Positions 11,746 to 25,012 of a stretch of DNA of 64,000 nt are shown piece by piece (the stretch's first letter is position 1; each line of letters starts with the position of its first letter). The translations under genes were made by a program, and so were the position numbers. The stretch comes from Chionis minor (lineage: Eukaryota; Chordata; Aves; Charadriiformes; Chionididae): the NCBI GenBank assembly GCA_013398295.1, contig VZSF01011137.1:755716-819715 (forward strand). Reading direction: 5' to 3'. A model generated the notes under the pieces. The model saw nothing but the letters and a program-made list of their open reading frames with translations. It did no database searches and was not told where the DNA came from.

Positions 11746-13630
11746 TCCTAATAGTGCTTCAGAAATCACCTAATATGTGGCCTCAACCCCAAATCAACAT
11801 CAAGTCTATTCCTAGCAGACGTTTCTCTAATCTAGCCTTAAAAAGCTCTGAGGATGGAGGTATTTTTTACCCTGCTTGGTTAGGCTATGCATAAGAGTTA
11901 AGAGATTTTAGGTAACGGCGTACAAGCTGCTACAGCAAATTTTGCAAGCCTGTGCACAGGGCTATTATCATATTCCAATATTATTGGCATTTACTTTTGC
12001 TGTGGGTTGCTGAAATAATATGCAATTCTGATTGAATTTGTGCTGCCAGTGGAAAAGCTGGAAATCAGTAAACACGCTAAGAGCAGGCTGTGTCTGCCAG
12101 AGCAGCAGGCAAAGGACTGCCACAGGGAAAGAGAGAAGCCTTGAAGAGACGCTTCAGAGCAAATAAGCTCTGCTGAGCCCTCCGGAATTGCGGTGGGAAT
12201 GTCTGCCCTCGTCGCAGGGGGCCCGGCAGCGGTTTGAAGCCAGTGGGTAACGTATCATCCCACGGCCATTGAGACGAGAGCAGAAAGGAGAAGAAAAGCA
12301 GAGAGGAAGAGATGATTTCAGAAGCTTTGCTCACACCAGCAAGGGTTTTCTGCTGTATAGAAACTATCACATTACCTCGGGTTTCTGCTACAACTGGAGC
12401 TTTCTACACAGCCTGTCAGAGATTACAGTTCGGGTTTATTTCCATGCAGTTTCACGTGTCTTTGGGATGACCTTGAGAGCTGCCATTCTGCAGCAGCCAT
12501 TTCAGGGAATTGGCTGGGCTGAAGCATCCATCTGCGTTTCTCGTTTTCCTTCCACAAGCTTCCATCAGCTTGTGTGTGGAGGTTAGTTACCAAACACAGG
12601 CACTTTTGACGGGGCTCACCTCGTCACTCTGGCCCCCCAAAGGCTTCTTCTCTTGCATTAAAGGTCTCCCAGGAACATTTTCCACGCTCCGAGATGCAGA
12701 AGCCCCACCTCCTCCAAGGAAGAGGACAGCTCAGGGGCAATGCCCAGAGGCAGTGCTGCCCCATCCCCGGGCAGGCTCACAGGCTCCTTGTGCCAAGGGA
12801 ATCCACACTAAATACTACACACAGCAATGCTCCCTCCTCGCTCCCAGCCACTGCAACAGCCTCCACCCACGCGCAGTTTATCCAGGGAATGCGCTTACTT
12901 CCAAGCAGGGCTGCAGACAGACAGGAACGCATCTGTCTCTCTTCAGTCCTTAACCAACGTCTTCAAACCGATGTTTCATCTAAGCGTAGACACATCCCAT
13001 AGGGTCGTCTGCTAAAAAACCTAGTTTTTCTGAACCAGTGTAGCAACAATAAGAAAGCAATAGCGGGGGGGACGGGGGACGACGGTCCCTCACTGTCTTG
13101 CTGCAGCCGTGCCCCAGCAGGGCAGAATTCTGTCCCTCAAAGACAATCCAACCAGAACGCGGACAGGAGTTCAGGATACACCAGAAAATAACTACATGCA
13201 GAAAATACAGTCCAAGGGCTACATTTGCAAACCTTTGCAGGCATCTAGAACCCTGTCAAGCCTCACCACAATTTATGCGGTCACCCTAGAAATTAATCAC
13301 CACCCTGACTATCGGTTTTGGTTGTTCCCAAGCGATGACGGCGCACGAGCAATGTAGACGTGAAGTTCTAAATTATGTACGGTGTTCAAACCCCTTGGCA
13401 AAAACGCTAGTCCCTTTTGTGTTCACACTGGCTCTTGGATTAGGAGCAGAGAGCAGAAATTAGGGCTAGGGGCAGAGCAGAAAGAGTCAGGGCAGAGATC
13501 AGGATCCAGGGGTTTTTTTTAGCCTCCCACTCAGCCTTGAGGCACATTTTCTTCTCCACTATCAAGTCTCTCACACTGGGCTTCAGGAGAGCTGCTCCCA
13601 GCTCCTGTACAGATCTAATCAAGCTGCGAC
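11746..13630. other. Noncoding DNA, no gene recognised
   Basis: Mixed composition. Open frames of 97-147 codons occur on both strands without recognisable domains. A G-rich run (about 13064-13084) is the only local oddity. Confidence 0.4.
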
Positions 13631-13634
13631 CAGG

Positions 13635-13690
13635 ACAGCTCATCTCTCTATGACTCAGTTTCCCACACAGGAGAAACAGAAAAAAGGCAA
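13635..13690 (+). repeat. Possible MIR-like SINE remnant
   Basis: 'gactcagtttcccacacagg' near 13651 resembles the conserved 'cctcagtttcccatctg' segment of MIR-type SINEs. The match is short and its flanks are not recognisable, so a chance match is possible. Confidence 0.22.
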
Positions 13691-14127
13691 TTTGCTTCGC
13701 TATTACTGCGATGGTCTATGTGAGCAGAAAAATAGCTCGAGGCAGTACTCATTTAAGAGAAGGTGTGGGGCAAACCAGCTTTCTAGATCACAACAGGTGA
13801 ACCTAATTTCAAAACAGAAAGGTATTTTTCATTTATTTAATTATCTTGCCATTAATGTGTTCACTTTTTTTTTTAAAAAAGGGAGGATGTTCAGTTTCCT
13901 GAAGTGATTCTACTGAAGCTTCTTTTAAACCTTAATTTCTCCGAATGTACCAGCCAATTTCAGGACTAAATAATGATTACAACTGCCATTCATTCAGAAA
14001 AGCAATTTAATTTTGATCAGGACCTACCAGCTTTGAATTCAAATTAAGACAGGCCGCGATTTTTTAATGTAGTTACTTCTAAAATGGAAGATAATTTCCT
14101 GCCTGCAAGAGACACGTGAACTCTTAC

Positions 14128-14202
14128 CATACCAAAAATTCGTGTTAGATAGCTGGTACTTGAAACACAGTTCACATTAAAATGGATTGTGGCATTCACA
14201 TC
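14128..14202 (-). other. Candidate 75-bp internal exon (unidentified)
   Basis: On the - strand this segment is preceded by a good acceptor (pyrimidine-rich, ending TTTCCAG) and followed by a good donor (GTAAGAG). It is exactly 75 bp. Only one frame is open; the other two hit stops, and the open frame gives 25 residues beginning DVNATIHFNVNC, with an NAT glycosylation-type sequon. I do not recognise the protein. One short exon with good splice signals is expected by chance in 64 kb, so this is a lead, not a gene call. An exon of a long noncoding RNA is also possible. Confidence 0.2.
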
Positions 14203-15110
14203 CTGGAAACACAAAGAATAGAGACTAATGGATTAATCCACAGAGCGCGCCACAATGATCTTTACCTTGTCGCTGCTCGAATAGCCCTCCCACAACCATT
14301 CTTCCTTCATTCAACTTCTAAGGAACAAGGATGCTCCAGCTGAAAAGAACTCACTGAAATCAAAGTGGCCAAGAATCCTAAACATCCTAAACCTCCAGCT
14401 GCACATTGTGACATAGGCAATGGCCCATTTGACTTTGCTCAGTGAATCCCAAACTGCCTTGTCTTATAATATCTGCATGTAAGAAAATCTACATCCAAAA
14501 AATGTTTCTAATATTTACATTAGATACATTTTAATGAAAGCACACCGTAAAAATAAAAAAGCCTGCACCCGTGAAAAGCCTCACTTGCATAATATTCAAC
14601 GTCTGAGATCAGGTGGAATCAAATTTCATTCTTTTCCAGCTGTAGTGATTTTTAAAAAAAATAATTTCAAGATGGCATTTATCATCATGTACTTTTCTAA
14701 AAGGAGAATACATTGACTGGTTCATTGTATTTTAAAGCTCCTGTGATAAAGCCGGGAATTGGGCATTTGCATACGAAAATTTCTGCAGAGGAATGCTCTT
14801 ATTATGCCCGTAATTCTGCTAGCTTCAGCACAGCCACCACCGAGTACAGGACTCAACACCATCTACGTTTCTTTTCTACCACCTCACCAGTCATCTAAAA
14901 TGTGTCCACTGTAGATGCTAGCTATATTTAGAGATCAACTCTATAAAGATCTCAAAAGTGATTAAATCACCCAGCATTTCAATAGCAGATGACGACTCAT
15001 TGATGCCGGGGATCACTTTCGGTCCAATGTCCTGATTTCAAAAAAAACCCCAACCCCCTGTACCCAGATATCTGTGCTGCTCTAAAAGTGGTATTTCATC
15101 CACATTTCTG
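14203..15110. other. AT-rich noncoding DNA
   Basis: No repeat or gene recognised. Poly-A/T stretches near 14652-14662 are short and lack retroposon structure. Confidence 0.4.
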
Positions 15111-15119
15111 CTTTGCTGC

Positions 15120-15230
15120 TAGAACACAGGGACAATAAGGGACCTGGAGAGGTCACGGAGGTCATACAGCTACAGCGACAAAGTGCGAGTGACGCCTGGG
15201 TCACCTGTGATCTAACATTAACCACTTCCA
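15120..15230 (-). repeat. Possible MIR-like SINE remnant
   Basis: The series 'gagaggtcac', 'ggtcatacagct', 'cgcctgggtcacc' and 'taaccact' follows in order the pattern seen when a MIR element is read in reverse (gagaggtt, ggtcacacagct, gaacccaggtctcc, taaccact). Order and spacing agree fairly well over about 100 bp, but divergence is high. Confidence 0.35.
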
Positions 15231-15239
15231 AGGAGAGAG

Positions 15240-16347
15240 GCCCCACAGCTCCTCTCAGGCAGGACATCCCTGGGCAATCCTTCCTGCAAAGGACGCTTTT
15301 CCTTCTGCCTAACTTGAAGTCTTCCTTGCTCTAATCACTTGAAATATGTCCAGGTTTATTCATTGTAGACATGAAGAAGTAACCACTTTTCTTAGATTAG
15401 AGAGTCACTGCCTAAACAAGATGCACCTCTAAAAGTGAATATTCAAGTGTGCGACTTCAGTTCAACTGAGAAGCAAATTCTACTTCTCCCAGCTTTCGCC
15501 CTGCAGCCAGATCAAAAGATATAGGTCAACTTGAAAGAAAAAAAAACCACCAAACCCAGAAGATTTTGATCACAGTTTACTGCAGAAACTTTAGATCATT
15601 CACAACTTAATTTCAACCCACCGCTTTTCTCTTAAGACCAGTATTGAATACTGGGGCAAAGTAGTACCCTTACTGTACAGCAATTGCAGTTTTCAAACAA
15701 AGAATCTGATTTTTTTCAGCCCAGCAAATAGCAAGTTACAGCAGTCCATTTTCAAAGTATTAAGAGCAATGAAGAAGTGTTTGAAGACTGTAGCACTACA
15801 AAGCAATGGAGCCTTCCAGTGCCTTGCCTGGCAGGAGCAGTACGGAATTTAAAAACTGAGGAAACGCAGCTTCAAAAGAAGAAATAAGGCCATAAAAGTC
15901 CCCTTGACTTTTCTATAGAGGTGGAATTAATTTAATTGCCTCAAAAGGAATCGGAGTTCCAACCCCACTTCCCCTGCCAGCAGGGACTTTTGAGAAGAGC
16001 AGGAGGGAGGAGAGGAACTGGGGAAGGGGTGGAGAGGGAGAGTCCCGCAGCTCCAGGAAGGGCAGGTGACAGGGACGGCAGGTTCGAGCTGTTCGGCTTT
16101 TGTGGTTGCTCTCCCGTAGCCCTGCTGGCATCAGGCAGTTCCACCTCTGCACCTCAGCAGCTCTGAGCCCCCAGGGCCTCCCTGCCTGAGCCCCCACGGG
16201 GACGGCGCCCTGTCCCTCACCGACACAAGTCCACGTTTGGTATTTTACAGCCAGTAACACAAGTGAGCCTGAACTCTTACGCCAAGAGATTGGGTAGTGT
16301 TACACCAGCTGACCCCATTCCTGCTTGGCTGGACCCAGACCTGCACG
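15240..16347. other. Noncoding DNA, no gene recognised
   Basis: AT-rich to 15900, then a GC-richer stretch (15960-16240) with short opposing open frames that show no domain. No repeat recognised. Confidence 0.4.
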
Positions 16348-16435
16348 AATCATAGAACCACTTGGGTTGGAAGAGACCTTCAAGATCATCAAGTCCAACC
16401 ATAAACCTACACTGCCAAAACCACCCCTAACCTTT
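16348..16435 (-). mobile_element. CR1 LINE 3'-end fragment
   Basis: On the + strand it begins AATCATAGAACCACTTGGG and continues through 'ttggaagagacct' and 'gatcatcaagtccaacc'. This is the reverse complement of the conserved 3' end of avian CR1 retrotransposons, so the element points to the - strand. Only about 90 bp of 3' untranslated region remains, a typical severe 5' truncation. CR1 mobilises by target-primed reverse transcription. This copy has no coding capacity. Confidence 0.92.
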
Positions 16436-19400
16436 CTATATAGATGATGATTAAAATCTTATCATATGAGGCAGTTAACCCTACATTGTTGCTCAAAAGC
16501 AGACACTGGTTTTGAAAGAAGTATTCTGGCCCATCATCTTATATTTATTTTTGGGAGAGTGAATTTTAGTTGGAGACGCTTCTGTGCGCAGCATAAGACA
16601 AAGAATCACAGTCCAAGATGGGGATTTTGTAGTTCAGCATCGTTCCGCATGGCTGCCCATTTGGCACACATAATCCACTACCAAATCCCAACCCTGCTTG
16701 CTCATTGTCATGTACAGGTTGGATTTAGTTTGAAATGGTATTTAAATGGTCACTAGCAGCATTTCAAAATGAATCTATAGAAGTATGGTTACACAAAGTC
16801 CAATTAGTAGTCCACGTCTGAAGACCTCACTCCATTCCAACACTTGTTTTGTATTTAACAGCAGGTCATCGCTACAAAGGTTAATGGAATACCAGAATAA
16901 AACAAAATCCCGTGTGAATGTTCACTCTTCATTGAGCTACTAGCAGATGAACTGCTTTTCTCAGATGAATGGCCCATGATAAAATTAACAGGGCATTTGG
17001 ATTATCTTAAGGAAGAAGGTATCCTTTGCTTTATGTTCGTAATTTGCTTTCCTTTACATTGCATTAACAGTGTAGATTTATTATGTATCTTGACTAGCTC
17101 TGATACTACTCAACCCCCAAACCAACTTTTTAACTTCTGGATCAAACATTCTGTTAATAGTGTATTTTCCTGAAAGAAGTTTCCGGTAGAGCTTTATAGA
17201 TCTCATAGAAAGAGCCTTACAGTCTTGGAGAGCCAACAGCACAACAAGGCAAAGAATGGCAACAACCATCCAGGTGTCTGGTCACTGTAATCAATCATCA
17301 ACTCAAAGACAGGAGAAGGATTTAGCCTTGACTGCTCTAGCTCTCCACTGTGAGCGCTCCTCCTGCGTAACGCTGAGGCAAAAAGACAAGAGGAGCAGAG
17401 ACACGGCCCTCGGATGACGCTGGCATTGCCAATGGCAAGTCCATGCCTTTGGCATCGGTTCCTCAGCTGGAGGAACCGTTTTTCCCGACACAATGCTGCC
17501 AGTCCCCAAGCTGGGGAACGAGATGGGCCCACAGGTGAAAAGCAGATGATATCTACGCTGCTCTTGGTCACAATCTGCTGTTATGGGACCTGCTGTTGTA
17601 CTCCTGAGATGCGTGCAGGGCAGGTGCGTGGTGAGAAGCCACACGTTTCAAGCTAGAGTTATGTGGACACACAGGCACAGATGCCTGGCACACGTCAAGC
17701 CAGGAAAAGCTCCAAATACTGAGTGATGGAGACACTGCCAGCCTGCTCCAGAGCAACACGCACCACGACGTACCACTCGGTCTGGGAAAAAGAAGAGGTT
17801 GCTTTAGCATGGCTAGGCACAGGCAAAGCAGGTCTAGAGGTTAACATGGGCTTAGACAGCTTGCACTTCTCAGAGTACACTGTTATGCTTCCATCTGACC
17901 AAAGAACCAATTTCACTAGAAAGAAAATCTAAAAGACAACGCCTGCCTTCTCCCTCCAAAGGAATGGCACCATGGAGCCCGCTAGGACAGCAAAAACTGG
18001 GGCCGAAAGCATCAGCCTGACCTTGAGACCTGCAACACGTGCTGCAGCCTTCCCTCGTGTCCAAACCGTGGCAACTCGTCATGGACTCTGAGACCAAGTG
18101 ACTGGAAATAAACACGCCCTCAATGGAATTATAAATTCATAACGAAAATTATGCATTATATTTATAAATTTTTAATGGATTTGCGTGTATACAGACACGT
18201 GAAATGATAAACCACCACTCTAAAGGAAGAGCAAAAACCTTGTGACATTCCTCCTGAACTTCCATCCCTGCTGTTTACCATTACCTGCACTGCAGCTGAC
18301 ACACTTAATATTGGTCCAGGCTTACACATCTACCAGAAATGTTACCTTAAAAGACAATGCAAAAAGTGGACAAAACTTAATTTCAACAAAACACCTAATT
18401 AAAATAGCATACTTAGTTGTAAATTGAAATAGCCATTCCACCTAAAAGACATACCTAGTCTGAAGTACCATGCAAATACCTGTAGATAGCTATAAATAAG
18501 GCAAAGCCAGAAAGAATGAAGATTTGGAGAACTGGTGTAAGTTAGAGGCAAGTTCTTGTCTATTTCAGTTCATCTGTGGAATTCACTACAGGCAAAAATG
18601 CCTGAGTTACTCCATGTGTGATTATATGATAAAATGAGAAAGATACTCTGTACCAACAGCTCCTTAACGTGTCTGCATCACTGAGCAATACGGCAAAGGC
18701 AGTTTAGATTCAAGACCTTTTACTTATTTTGGGGCATACTTGGAAACACAGAGAATCACCTGACAAACCCCTCCCATATTTTCATCTATTGAAATAAAGT
18801 TCCAGCACCAGATTTCTAAAATATCTGTAGAGCAGAGTAGGAGGCAGCATTGTCTTCAGAGATGTAAAGCATCAGAGTAACAGAAACTCAGGCTGACAAC
18901 TGGCTGGATTTGTTCAGTGTTCGGAACAATCTGGTGGAAACAAAAGGAATTCAGAGCCTGGAATTGCTTTTGATTGTTATTTTCCAACTAGAGCATGAAA
19001 AATAACATGAGAGAAAAGAATCCATTGGGAAAGATGCAACACTATCAGTTTTGGATCAAACCCATTGTCTGGTTAAAACTGAATGTATTCTTTCAAAATC
19101 ATGGTCAACGAAAAGAGCTCAAACACCCTTTTTTGTTGTAGGTGCTCGGGCAGTTTTTTTATTCAATAAAATTTTACTAGCTTTGTGAGGGTTTTCTAAT
19201 AATCTTATTGAGGGCTTTTGCAAAAGTTACATCAAAGGGGTACCCTGACACCTGAATCAAAAAGATTTTGAAATATGGAAAAATCAAAGCTTTTTCTACA
19301 GCTCCTGTGCATTCTGCCAGACAAAACCAAGTCAAGCTACCACGTGCCACTCGTGCCCTGCAGTCTGAGGTCGAAGGCTTCGTCTCCAGCCCTCACCCTG

Positions 19401-20560
19401 CAGCGCTCCCGCAGTCAGCTGCGGATGAGCAATTCCCATCGGCTGCGGCGAGGCTCAGCCAACGCTTCGGGTCTGGTGTGTGCAAAGCACAGCCTGGCCC
19501 CTTCCAGCAGCAGGTGCCAGCACTTCATGGCACTCAGAACCGGAGTTTTTACTTTTTTCTTTTAATTCTTTCCACTGCAGCTGGGAAATAGTTTGCACTT
19601 TCCATTAGACATCCTGGACTACTGACTGCTTTGGTGCTAAACCCGTACCCCTGTCCCTCCTGTCCTGCCGTCCACTCAATCCCGGCACTCCCTGAGGCTG
19701 TGGGACAGTGAAACTCAGGTGTTCAGTCTCCTCCTCTCCACCTGCAAGCCCTCTTTTCTACTGTAATGACACCATAATGCATCTAGACTGGGGGAAAACC
19801 ATTTGGAAAGCAGGACCTCCAGGACTGGTGGGATATTGCTCACGCCCGCTTTCCCTTTTCAAGTGGAGAGCTCGGAGGGCACCTGGAATGCAAATCCCGA
19901 ATCATGAAAACCAAAACCAGTTAGTCCCTGAGCGTCTCGGAGAGCAGATGTGCGATGTTACAGAGGCCCCAGGGGAGGCTGCAAGTACATAAAGGCACTT
20001 TTCATGGTCAGGCACACATTGACCTCGCCGTCGCAAGATGGGTCCGTGCCTTCAAATGCTAACACACTCTTCCGCCACCCTAATTCTGCCCCAGCCTGGT
20101 TACAGGGGACACATCTGATCTGGAGGATCTAGAATTGCCCAAATCCTATTTTCGTCCTGACTCCCTGCAGCGGAAACTGTGATGCCCTGAGAAGAGATTA
20201 GCCCAAAACAGCAAGGGACACATATTCCCCAAGAACACAACCCCAGTCCAATAGAGCTGCTGACTCAAACCCGCCGCCCAGCTTTTGTAGGGACACTCAG
20301 TTTGTCCCTTCAGCCCACCGCAGGACTGGCCCCAAGTCTCCTTTAGCAGCGGTGGCCGGCTGGCTCAGGTGGGAACGCACTAATGCTCTGCAGGCACTCC
20401 TCAGGATCAGGAAAAAACCTCCTCCCACTCACCACCACCACAAACCAAAAAAAGGAAGAGAAAAAAAAGGAAAAAGAAGAGACAAGGAGCACAGGAGATA
20501 AGCCTCTTGTTACAGCTTGGCTTGGCAAAGAGAAATCACAGCTCTAGAGTGGAATGGAAG
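16436..20560. other. Single-copy noncoding DNA, no gene recognised
   Basis: Mostly AT-rich, with a GC-richer stretch around 19310-19520. Open frames of up to 122 codons (for example 17203-17571 on the - strand) overlap others on the opposite strand and show no domain. The end, 20440-20490, is a purine-rich A/G tract. Confidence 0.4.
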
Positions 20561-22755
20561 AAGCAAACATGAAAGTTATTAGCTGAGCTACACCAGGTCA
20601 TAAAAGGCAACTGGCCTTTCAGTTCCTTCATAAATAACATCAACAAATACTTAGTCTTTTAAAAAAACCGGTTGATGCCTAGCAGGAAAACAAAAAGCAG
20701 TATCATGCAGGTTATCGTGATGATTTCGAGCTGCGGCAGCTGCCCCACTCCGTTCTCTGCTGCTCTCGAGCTCACGCAGCCTCTCAGGCCACGCTGGGCA
20801 GTGTCACACGCGGGCAGGGGGGGATAAGCTCTTTACTCCCCTTAGTGCTCTTAAATTTCAGGCAGCGAAAGCATTTCCAGAGAACAGGAAAACATCAAGT
20901 ATATGAACTCCAGCGGTCTTGGATCATTGAGGAAGTTTAGTTTTTAAGTGATAAAACTATACAACAACGGCACAGCCAATGTGAATCTTTGCAGATTTAT
21001 AAGTAGGTAGCTATAAATTGCAGTATATTCTGACATTCTTTACCAAATACAACATTAAGCTGACAAATTATACTAATACAGTATGATTTCAAGGTGTATC
21101 CACATTTGCAGCATGTGTAAATTTCTCAAATAGAATCCGATGTTTGCTAATATGGTACGATCTAAGTTAATAAGATCAAATTATGTCTGATCATACTACA
21201 TTAGTAAATGTCACATCAAATTAGTCATTTTCAGAATTATAATGAAGCACAGAAAGCAACCAAAAATAACTTTTCCAACACAAGTAAGCAGTGCTGAAAC
21301 TGAAAACTGAGCTAAATACCAAGCCCCCAGAGAACGCTTTTTGAATGCAAGGTTAGCTGGATTTTCTTTTCAGTCTTTTTTCAGAGAGCTCTCATACATG
21401 ATTTAAATCACAGTTTGAGTCACAGTACAGTCCTGTCCAAAGGTCACTAACGGGGGCTGGAGATAAGGTCAAGGACAAGGAGAAGCTGGCAAAATCTCTT
21501 CTAAAAGGCTGTCAGCCATGGGGTAGGCGTCTTTCTGCGTGGTTGTGGTGCTCACTGCAATGGTTCCAAGCAGGAAAATTCATGAAAATCCACTGAACAG
21601 AAGTTCTGAAAGGGAAAGCACTTTAAACAGGAAGCTGCTTAAACAGCTATTAAACTTTCTTCTTTTCAAGTATATTTTTCTTCAAGTATATTATCTGAAC
21701 TGTCGTAATTAGTCAGGCCTCGTAAGTTTTATTTTTCTTTTCTGTTACTGAAACCAAGTAGCCCTCAGGTGTATATTTGGTATAATCTCATTTATTTGTA
21801 AACATACAGAGTTTGGTTTCTTTGAATGCAGGAGGAAAAACAAACAGCTTCTTGGCTCCGAAAGCCCCGAGTCCGCCCTCAGCAGGTTCCTCAGCCCAAC
21901 GTCCCCAGCCATATGCTGGATTTCAGAGCCCCAGTCATCTTTTCCATGTTCTTCTGCCCATTTGGAAAGCTTCCTACAGATTTCCTCCATGTCCCTGCAT
22001 CTAAAGGTAGGGAATATCTCCTGAAATGCCCACATGAAAGCCGACCTGCTGGGCAGCAGAGGTTACCCAAGTAGGGTGCCCACAATGTTAAAGCCTGAGA
22101 AGAGAAGGCTGAAGTCAGTCCTGTCAAGCCTCAAGGATGTCTCACACTCAGCCTTTCCCAGAGCCTCTAACAAGGGGAAAAGAACCCGGCATGTGTCAGG
22201 AAAAGGAATTTGAAGGAACATTCAATAGTTCCACATTCTCTATGAACACTGGGAACACCAACCTCTCCAAAGCTCCCCATCATCTATTTCATTGTGAGAG
22301 CGCAAAGAAAACAGGAAAAAAAAAGTCTACCCAAGACAGTCCAGTAAAAGCAGCTTAGGACGGGCAAGATTTCTTCTGCAAGGCTGAGCAGTCCCCCATC
22401 CCTGACCGGGAATTTTGCCCCTGTGCCACCAGGTAAGGCAGAGTCTAGGATTGCCCCAGGCCACCGTATCAGTGCCAAGGGACGAGGCTTTTGTCCCCTT
22501 TGATGACCTGAGATGTCGGAAGGGAACAAACAGTTGAGTGAGTTCACTTCTATCTTTACCCAGTTAAAACACACCCATATAACTACAGCCATCGAAGTCT
22601 GCCGGATAAATCGCCTTTATTCCCAGCCGAATAAATTAGTGCCAGCTGAAAGCATTGCATGCTCCAAGCAAGAAGCATTTTTCTGTGCAGAGTGTTTAGG
22701 GAAGTGGAGGCCAAAGTGGTAGCGAATACCTAAGTTAATAGTTCGGGGTTTTTCG
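20561..22755. other. AT-rich noncoding DNA
   Basis: Includes a strongly AT-rich stretch (20930-21260) and a short direct repeat of TTCAAGTATATT (about 21665-21692). A 96-codon open frame on the - strand (21745-22035) has no recognised domain and no supporting splice context. Confidence 0.4.
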
Positions 22756-22776
22756 TTTTTTTTTTTTTTTTTTTTT
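22756..22776. repeat. Poly-T tract (21 nt)
   Basis: An uninterrupted run of T. No gene-derived sequence or target-site duplication was seen beside it, so it is not read as a processed pseudogene tail. Confidence 0.85.
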
Positions 22777-24991
22777 AAAGTAAGATTAAAACACACATTA
22801 AACAAGATGTCCACTGTTGAAAGAAGGATTTCTAGCTTATTTCTCAGAAGGTGGAACATACGTTCATTATTTTGACCTGTAGTGTTAATATTAATTTTCT
22901 TGATTTAGTATACGCTGGCATATGCTTCAAAGAATATTTCTCCCCACAATGGCTTTACCAGCCCCTGTTGCTCATGACTTTTGTTTATTTGCTTGATATT
23001 TGTTTCTTTTTAATCCAAGCTGTCTGCATGAATTTTAACTCAATTATGGGTGTTTATATAAGGCAGTCTGTTCAGGGACAGAGTTGTTGATCCCCAGAGA
23101 AAGCATTGTTCCTATCCTGTCTGTATTTCAGCAGATTAGGTTTAAACCAGACCTATCATCAAAACACACTCACTAGCACACAAGCTTTACATGCGTTTTA
23201 GTTTGAATAGAGTTGTTATAATAGACCAGCCTTTTGTTATTAGTAATTATGAATACTTCTGTCGGATTCTGGCGTGTCAGTGGACTAGGAACCCTTTGTT
23301 TTCTTTAAGCTAATGTCTACATTATTCTGCATTCTCTTCTTCTAATCCTTCCTCTATCCTGGAGGATTTTAGCAACGTTTTACTGTCATTCTGTTATGAA
23401 ACTTGTTTTCCCTTGAGCATGTGGCAATTTCATTAGGTACCTGAGGATCGTATAAAAATCAAATAACAACATAAGCTCAGCCAAAGAAAAAAGAAAAAAC
23501 CCAACATTTCTACTTAGCTCAAGACAAAAATAAAAGCACATGGGAGGAGGAGGGGAGAGAAAGAGCAAAATAAGGGAAGCATTATTTTCTGCATCGTGGT
23601 TAACTCCTTGCTGGCTCTGCTTTGGGGACGTGGCTGGGATATCTCAGGGGTGGCACAGCTGAAGGGGCCGGGCAGGTCCCCCCTGCGCCCCCGGGTGCCG
23701 CTGCAGCCTGGGAGGGGGCCAGGAGCATCCCCCGGCCGCTGGCGCTACTCTACATCTGGCAACAGCAAGTGGGACTTGAAGTGGGCAGCTGTGCACTGCT
23801 TTTGTCCGGACGCCTTGGCCTCTTTAACGTGGAAACACAAACTACACCCCACAGTGATGTCTTTCTTCCATCACCCTCCCCTCCAAAAAAAGCCTCACTT
23901 CTGGCCGAACACAGCTTGAAAGGAAAGCGTTGGAGAAAGCCAAGTGTAATCACCCAGGACTACACGTGATGACCCAGCAGACCCTTCTGATCTTTTCCCA
24001 GGGAAATCATCCCAGCTAATCCCAGAAACACACACTGGAGTTGCATGTGTCACACCCGTCTGAGCAAATCAGGTCGCCTGGGACAACCTAGTCATTTTGA
24101 TGGTACAGGGAGACTTTCCACCATTTTAACAGGCCAAAAAGCTATTAAAAATAATAATAATCAAGTGAAACAAGACGTTCCTTCTCCTTGGGACCTGTTA
24201 ATTACATGCTTGAGTATTTCCTGAAATATTATTTAGCTATACCTGGACATGAGAGGTGTCTGCTCATAGGACCCAAAGACACTCTTATAACCACCTCACT
24301 CACTCACGTTCACTTGAGGTGCTCATTCAGAAACTCAAGAGCTTGGAACGTTTAGTGCATTTACCAGGTAAGTGACCTGACTCTAACGAACGTCATCTGA
24401 AGGGGGTACAAATCAGGAGTAAACCTCTCAAGCCAGCTTTCTGTGTAACGTCACCGAACAATCAAGAGTTTGAATACACGTACGAGTTCCAGCTAATTAA
24501 GCGCAGTGCACTGACACCGGCACAGCGAGCAGCGTAGCAGGGCTGGCCGCAGAGAGAGCAGAAGTGCTGGTAACGCCGTACGAAACGCGTTTTAACCAAA
24601 GCCAGGTTTCCACAAGTCACGAGCCTCAATCCCTTGGCTTTTGCTTAAATCTTGGGTCATTTTTCTGTTACACCCAAGCCCATCTCTTAGGATATAACAC
24701 TGCTATGATTTTACGTACGCACACACAGCCTGGAGAAAATTAACAACATCGGTAAAGAGCAACATCAATAAACCAAGCTTTTCACACGTAAATTTACGGC
24801 CGCAATGCACAGAGTCCCACGCAGTCCTTCGCCAGGCACAGGAACACTGAGCATGAACTGGTCCTGGAGGTGTCAGTGGAACGGCTGTAATGGATCGCTT
24901 TTTTCCAACAAGGAGATTTTGAAGTTGAAAATGGCTTCTATACAGTTAGCTTAAAATGCAGTGGTGCCAAATTAAACTGAATGTTTTTTAA
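22777..24991. other. Noncoding DNA, no gene recognised
   Basis: AT-rich with a small CpG-containing patch (23630-23760). A consensus-like donor (CAG|GTAAGTG at 24366) follows only a 37-bp segment with no gene-like content, so it is not annotated as an exon. Confidence 0.4.
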
Positions 24992-25012
24992 TTTTTTTTT
25001 TTTTTTTTTTTT
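24992..25012. repeat. Poly-T tract (21 nt)
   Basis: A homopolymer run flanked by AT-rich unique DNA. No associated retroposon was recognised. Confidence 0.85.

Noticed and set aside
16075..16095. tRNA-like B-box (ggttcgagctg)
   Set aside because: The match to the B-box consensus is poor and there is no A-box or cloverleaf at the required spacing.
24366..24373. Consensus donor CAG|GTAAGTG on the + strand
   Set aside because: The putative exon would be only 37 bp with an unconvincing acceptor and no gene-like content.
22756..25012. Poly-T tracts as tails of processed pseudogenes on the - strand
   Set aside because: No gene-derived sequence or target-site duplications were found next to either tract.
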